In this document: positions 59,449-64,000 of the stretch, piece by piece
Numbering within the stretch: position 1 is the stretch's first letter
Layout: each line of letters begins with the position of its first letter
From: Nymphaea colorata
Lineage: Eukaryota; Streptophyta; Magnoliopsida; Nymphaeales; Nymphaeaceae
Length of the DNA stretch: 64,000 nucleotides
Direction of reading: 5' to 3'
Assembly (NCBI RefSeq): GCF_008831285.2
Contig: NC_045145.1
Location: forward strand, 9,486,802 to 9,550,801
Notes under the pieces: generated by a model
The model's input: the letters and a program-made list of their open reading frames with translations, nothing else
Told to the model about the DNA's origin: nothing
The model's database searches: none
Program-made: the position numbers and the translations under genes

Positions 59449-59655
59449 AGTATCTAAACTAGTTATAGATCAGCCTGACAAGCAGACCTTGCTTATTATT
59501 TTAAATTTCATTGTTATTATTAATATTACCCCATAGCTTAACGTAGCTGGTTGGACGGTCAGTATCATCGGCTGTTTGCTTCTCATGGACCCTAGGTTAT
59601 CAGACTGCAATTGACCGGTATTTCATAGGTCCATCCATGTCCTGAAGCAGGAGAT

Positions 59656-59687
59656 GGGTGGGGAGAGGGGGGAGGGAGGGAAGGGGG
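59656..59687 (+). other. G-rich tract with quadruplex pattern
   Basis: Six runs of three or more G with loops of one to three bases. It meets the usual G-quadruplex sequence rule on the plus strand. No gene start lies near it. Confidence 0.75.
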
Positions 59688-60697
59688 TGCTGTTTTGCCA
59701 TATCATCGGACCCAATGTTATTACTATAATGTTATTTTTATGACACTTCAACCAAATTCACTTGAAATGTAACCTTCCATTTTTCCTGGTAGGGAAAGAG
59801 GGGGACGGATTATCCGCACAATGGGGGGAAAATGTTAAACGTATTTGCAATATTAATGGGAAATATAAAAATAAAAAATATTACATTTTTTATCAGGTTG
59901 ATAACTTTGCAATTGTTGGCTAACGTATAGGGTGCTGTTTAAGTTTTCCCTCAAATGGAGCTTAAAATTATTTTTCATGCATGCTATCGAAACGTTTCTT
60001 CAGTTTACCAAGGGTAACGGGCTCTTTCGGTCGAAGACCCATCCAACAACCAGAAACATAAATTGGTATCCAAAGTATTGGACCATCTAGATCAAAATCC
60101 ACTATCTGAAAGAGGCGAAAACAACCTTGACTTGTCCAAATTCCAGTACCAAAGGATGAGATACAAACGATTACACAAATGGCTGGAATGGCCAAGATAG
60201 CAGAACCACGTACCATCCTGAATCTGATTTGTTTGCTTCCTTTTTCATGATTGATGTGGTAATAGACTAACTAAACATGAACTTGTTGACATAAACTAAT
60301 AGATTCATATGGTTCCATAAAAGTCTCAATGTTCTGGTATGTTTTTCCCTGTAATTGCCTACTTAACAAATCATGTGTTTGGTGGTTTTTGAAACATTTC
60401 AAATGTGTTCTCCTATTTTTTCTGTACAGTAATATGGGAGTTAAACTAACAAAGATGCCCAACAAATCTATGTTGGCAACATTTTTTTATTTTACCAATG
60501 TGTCTCTAGTACTGTTCTCTAAAAAAAATGGAACATAACTATCACTCTAAATGTGTCTTTTACATTATATATTATAGTCTATCAACCGAATGAGAACCAA
60601 ATGCAGCAGCAGTTTTTTTTTCCCACAAGGAAAGCAGAAAAAGAAAAAATTTCTCAAATGAGAAAGACTTTGAACCACTAAAGGGATGGGAAACTGA
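59688..60697. other. Gene-free spacer with one unassigned frame
   Basis: A minus-strand frame at 59968-60216 (82 codons, FGTGIWTSQGCFRLFQIVDF) is not recognised. The rest is AT-rich with poly(T) runs. Confidence 0.4.
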
Positions 60698-60912
60698 GGT
60701 TGCATTTGTTTCACCGTGGATCTGAGATCCCAGATCCATAGATTTGAGATCGGATCGTCCCCCCATCTGATCTTTAATCTATGGTTTTACCATGTGGCAT
60801 GGATTTCAATTCCACGCTACTAAGATCCTTAGTTTGTTTAAACATATAATCTCCCAAAACATAACTTTTTATGCAGCCTTGGATCTAAGACCTGAAGTTA
60901 TCAAATGCAACC
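60698..60912. mobile_element. Tourist-like (PIF/Harbinger) MITE
   Basis: 215 bp with 11-bp perfect terminal inverted repeats GGTTGCATTTG, flanked on both sides by TGA (60695-60697 and 60913-60915). Short size, a 3-bp T-A type duplication and a GGnTGnnTTTGnTT-like terminus match Tourist MITEs. The family usually duplicates TAA/TTA, so TGA is slightly off type. Inner palindromic words GGATCTGAGATCC add a stem. There is no coding capacity. Confidence 0.65.
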
Positions 60913-60915
60913 TGA

Positions 60916-62330
60916 GGGAGAAACATGGAACAGATTATATGTTTCAGGGGAAGACCTAGGCAGCTGGTCCCATAAACATCTTGCTTTTGCTGACTTAGTG
61001 AACAATTACCATTTAAGTTGAGATATTTTCTTCCCATCCACTAGTTGGCATGTTGTTGTTGTATAGAAATGGACTGAAAATCAGACAATTTATCGCCGTT
61101 CATCCATAAGGAAGGATACCTCTCAACAAATGTCACCATTTTAGCTTTTGATTATTATCAAAACTTTGCAAAAAAAAAAAAGGTAGCTAATGATTAAACA
61201 AATAATAAATCACTTCTCAACTTTTAAAAATTTACTGCTACATGCTCAATTTTTAAAAGAAGTTTTCAAAGAGCCAGCTACTAAGTTTTATAAAGGTGCC
61301 TAATTTTTGGGGAAATTAAATAATAAACCGCCACTCTTTTTCTCTAAAATTTATCGTTACCTTTTTTTTTTAGCATTTTTAAAGTTGAATTGTAATTTGC
61401 TGAGAGCCCATGGCTGAGGGCCATGGCCAGCACCCCGAGTTTTTTAAAAATTAAACTCATTTTAGCTTTTATAATTAGGATTTTGAAAAATCCACTGGCC
61501 CCTAGGACAATCCGTCCCTAGACCATTTGCCCCCATCCCCCCACCCAAAAAAATATCATATATCTGCTCCTATGTCATTAAAACATGTAGGCTCCACCTT
61601 GCAATATGTATCAGTAATAAATTTATTTAAAAAATTATCCAAAATTTTAGTAGTATTTATATAGCCAGTTTACTAGATAAACCTATGTAAATTGGATTAA
61701 GGATTTCAATATAATTCATAATGCAACAGTTAACTAGCAATGATGTCAATATCGATTTCCACTCTTTTAACCTATATGCAGTTGAATATTTTGGTTTAGT
61801 TCTCCTTTTTGTTTAAAAGATAATTAACAAAAACATTAAGATATTTAGTGAAATAAAATATGCTTAATATTTAAACCTTGTATGAGCCCATGTACACCCA
61901 TTTAATTTAATGATCGATAGAGTACACATCAGTAATATGAAACCGATCTTGAGAATGTACACTTGTTAAATATTGATTTACCCTTTATATATAATAAGGT
62001 AATTAGATTAAGGTATGGATATATTTATCTTGAGTATTTTATGATAAGAGAGACAAACCTAATGAAGTTTCACTTTCATCTCTTTTCTCATAAAATGCTT
62101 GGCATGTAGATCAAGTAATTATCTTATATAGAAAACTGTAATTTAACCATTTCTTTATTGTCACCTACTGATTTTTTTCCTAATACTTTTTCTTACTTTG
62201 AACTAACCTCAATTTTGTATATGAAATGATAGAACAATCTACACCAACAATCTTTATCAATGGTATAGGTTATAACCAATATATACCAACAATCAAGTCG
62301 AAGTTATGTGCTCTTTGGATAGAGGGAAAG
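60916..62330. other. Gene-free spacer
   Basis: Very AT-rich, with an A13-type run near 61170 and T runs. No coding similarity or paired termini were seen. Confidence 0.5.
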
Positions 62331-62490
62331 GTGGCCGGCCAGGCTAGGCCTGCAGCTAGATAGGCCCACCCTGCGTCTAGCCAGCACAGGCCAGAATGGG
62401 CCGGTGGTAGGCCAACTCGGCATGTATAGGCCTGCCAGTGGGCTAGGCCTAGGCTGGGTGAACCTTGGGCGGGCAGCCCTCTGGTATAGT
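62331..62490. other. GC-rich island of GGCC/GGGC words
   Basis: About 160 bp unlike its AT-rich surroundings, built of GGCCGGCC, TAGGCC, GGGCC and CAGGC words on both strands, similar in style to the ends of the MITE at 38490-38789. No terminal inverted repeat or target duplication was found, so its origin is unclear. Confidence 0.45.
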
Positions 62491-62499
62491 CAACCCTCC

Positions 62500-64000
62500 A
62501 ATGAATTTATTTTTGGATAGATTTTACCATTTTAATGTTTTAAAGACAATAATGACTAATTAATAACTAATTTTATTTTAAAAAGGACCACAATGCCCTT
62601 GAGTCTCAGTCCTCTATAAATACTTCCTCATTTCTCTCATTTAGTATGAAAAACCCATCATCTTTTCAAGTCTTTGAGCTCCCTCTCTCCACTTCTTGAT
62701 TTCTTCTTCTTCTTGTTCAATGTTTCTTGTTTGGCTCTTCTAATCTTCAACTTCAAACCTTCATTTCCAACAATTGGAGACCTTAGAGGAGCTTATGATG
62801 GACTCTTGAGGAGCATCTCCAACTCAGTCAAGCCACCATCACGGAGTTCTCTTTGCCTGAAAGAGCTAAGGAGCAGCCTCTACACCAAATCTTTTTTTAA
62901 AAAGTATTTATAACTTTTCTTTCTACCATTTTCTTGTCTCTTTTCTTCATAACAAGTCGATAAAGGTCTAGAGTCTCTCTGGAGCTAAGGATCCTCTTTG
63001 AAGCTCTAGGAGAATAACCAAGGCAAGTGTTTTCCTCAATATTTTTTTTTTCTCACTTTTTGACTTATCTTTTTAGCATTTTAACTAGTTTCTTTATTTC
63101 TTTTAACTCTTTTATCTCTTTTTAACTTGTATTTCTCTCATTTTAATTTGTCATCTTTATTTCTCTTTCTTTTATTCTTCTTTTCATTTCTCTCTCATTT
63201 GATTTTTCTCTTTCAAATATATAACTCTCTTTCTCTCCTTCTTTCATCTTTATTTCTCTTTATGTATTTTCATTTTTCTCTTTTCTCTTTTAATTTTTAT
63301 TTACTTATTCTTGCTCTCTCATCGTATAACTATCTTTTCATTTCTCTATCTAATTCTCTATTTTGATGACTTGATTGTGTGTGGATGTGTATTACGATGT
63401 GAAGATTTGGGGTGGGTTATTTTTTTATTTTTGTTATTTTGAGGTTGGGATATGTCCAACCCAGGAAACACCCAAACACGCTTGATGTACATGTTAATTT
63501 GCATTGAGCATGTCATTTTCGATTTTTCAAATTGCAAATCCATTTTTCATATTTTTCTTAATCATTCTTCTAGTCTTCCATTGGCCCACCTATATTTTCA
63601 ACAAACACTTGAGTGACTCGCTAGATGAAATCTTACCACTATCAATTTTTATCAACTTTTTCCTTTTCCTTTCTCCATTATATGTATGTTATGATAAGAA
63701 TGATCTTTTTTTTGTTATGCATATAGAATTTATGTAATCATGCATACACACAATCACTTATGACACTCACAAATACTCTCAAACACATTTCTAAGAAGCT
63801 TAAGTTAGTCAAGATCAAGTCCTAATAAGGTGATAATTGAATTAAAACAAAATTTTGAAACTTACTTAAGATTCAAGGGAAACACCCCTACAAATTATGT
63901 TTTAAATATCAAGTCTTCATTAGTCCAACATATGATTTTGATACTTACAATATTGCAAAATCTCTCTCTTTCACCCTATGATGAACAAAAACTATGGTCA
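62500..64000 (+). other. LTR-like promoter and pyrimidine-rich leader, runs off the edge
   Basis: After the TATA box come short leader-like frames and then 63010-63360, a nearly pure C/T stretch. No gag, primer site or second LTR is in view, so assignment to an LTR element rests on style only. The frames at 62674-62913 and 63127-63366 are low-complexity and not called as genes. Confidence 0.4.
62615..62622 (+). promoter_or_regulatory. TATA box of a probable LTR
   Basis: TATAAATA within CCTCTATAAATACTTCC, followed by a C/T-rich leader, the usual plant LTR promoter layout. No gene start is recognised downstream. Confidence 0.5.

Noticed and set aside
63127-63366. Phe/Leu/Ser-rich 79-codon frame that could look like a membrane protein
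   Set aside because: Nearly pure pyrimidine DNA codes only Phe, Leu and Ser; no start context or homology.

Overview
The window is plant nuclear DNA, almost certainly from a flowering plant. The evidence is one intronless PLS-class pentatricopeptide repeat (PPR) gene, plant-type Ty1/copia and chromovirus-like Ty3/gypsy LTR elements primed by initiator-Met tRNA, a plant L1-type LINE, and small hAT-like and Tourist-like elements with target-site duplications. The DNA is AT-rich, and nearly every element is worn by stops, frameshifts and transition-like changes. This points to old, slowly removed insertions. The species cannot be told from the sequence.

Layout. 1-13.4 kb is a nest of copia elements. 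A 5' half-element on the minus strand (A, 1-1688) is followed by a plus-strand copia gag (C), which is split by a complete minus-strand copia (G, 1962-7527, two LTRs, PBS and PPT visible). Next come a second, 3'-truncated copy of family A (B, about 8290-11207) and a plus-strand RT/RNase H remnant (D, about 11300-12982). 13.5-16.2 kb has no recognisable gene. 16.2-26.2 kb is a Ty3/gypsy element with a 3.3-kb 3' LTR, a shortened 5' LTR and a 1-kb foreign block inside its RT; it looks like the Tekay/Del chromovirus group. It abuts a broken minus-strand copia gag-protease (E, 26242-28670). 28.7-32.2 kb is empty of genes. 32256-37633 is a degenerate but two-LTR copia (F). A hAT-like MITE (38490-38789) precedes an L1-type LINE (about 39.0-45.2 kb) whose ORF2 carries a tandem triplication. 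45.2-51.0 kb is non-coding, with a long (TA)n, two hAT-like MITEs and a three-copy diverged repeat.

The only gene judged functional is the PPR gene at 51074-52876 (+), with one uninterrupted 600-codon frame. After it come (TA)n tracts, a 50-bp near-perfect inverted repeat, a minus-strand gypsy gag-protease remnant (56.0-57.6 kb) with its PBS and LTR edge, a 33/34-bp minisatellite that may belong to a CACTA-like element (59.0-59.4 kb), a G-rich tract, a Tourist-like MITE (60698-60912), and a TATA-bearing, pyrimidine-rich LTR-like stretch running off the right edge.

The genes do not form a pathway. This is an intergenic transposon graveyard around one conserved organelle RNA-processing gene. 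I found no convincing new biological system. The most informative oddities are the LINE ORF2 triplication, the hAT MITE with an exact 8-bp duplication and a paralogous empty site next to it, the 50-bp inverted repeat, and the rearranged gypsy element.
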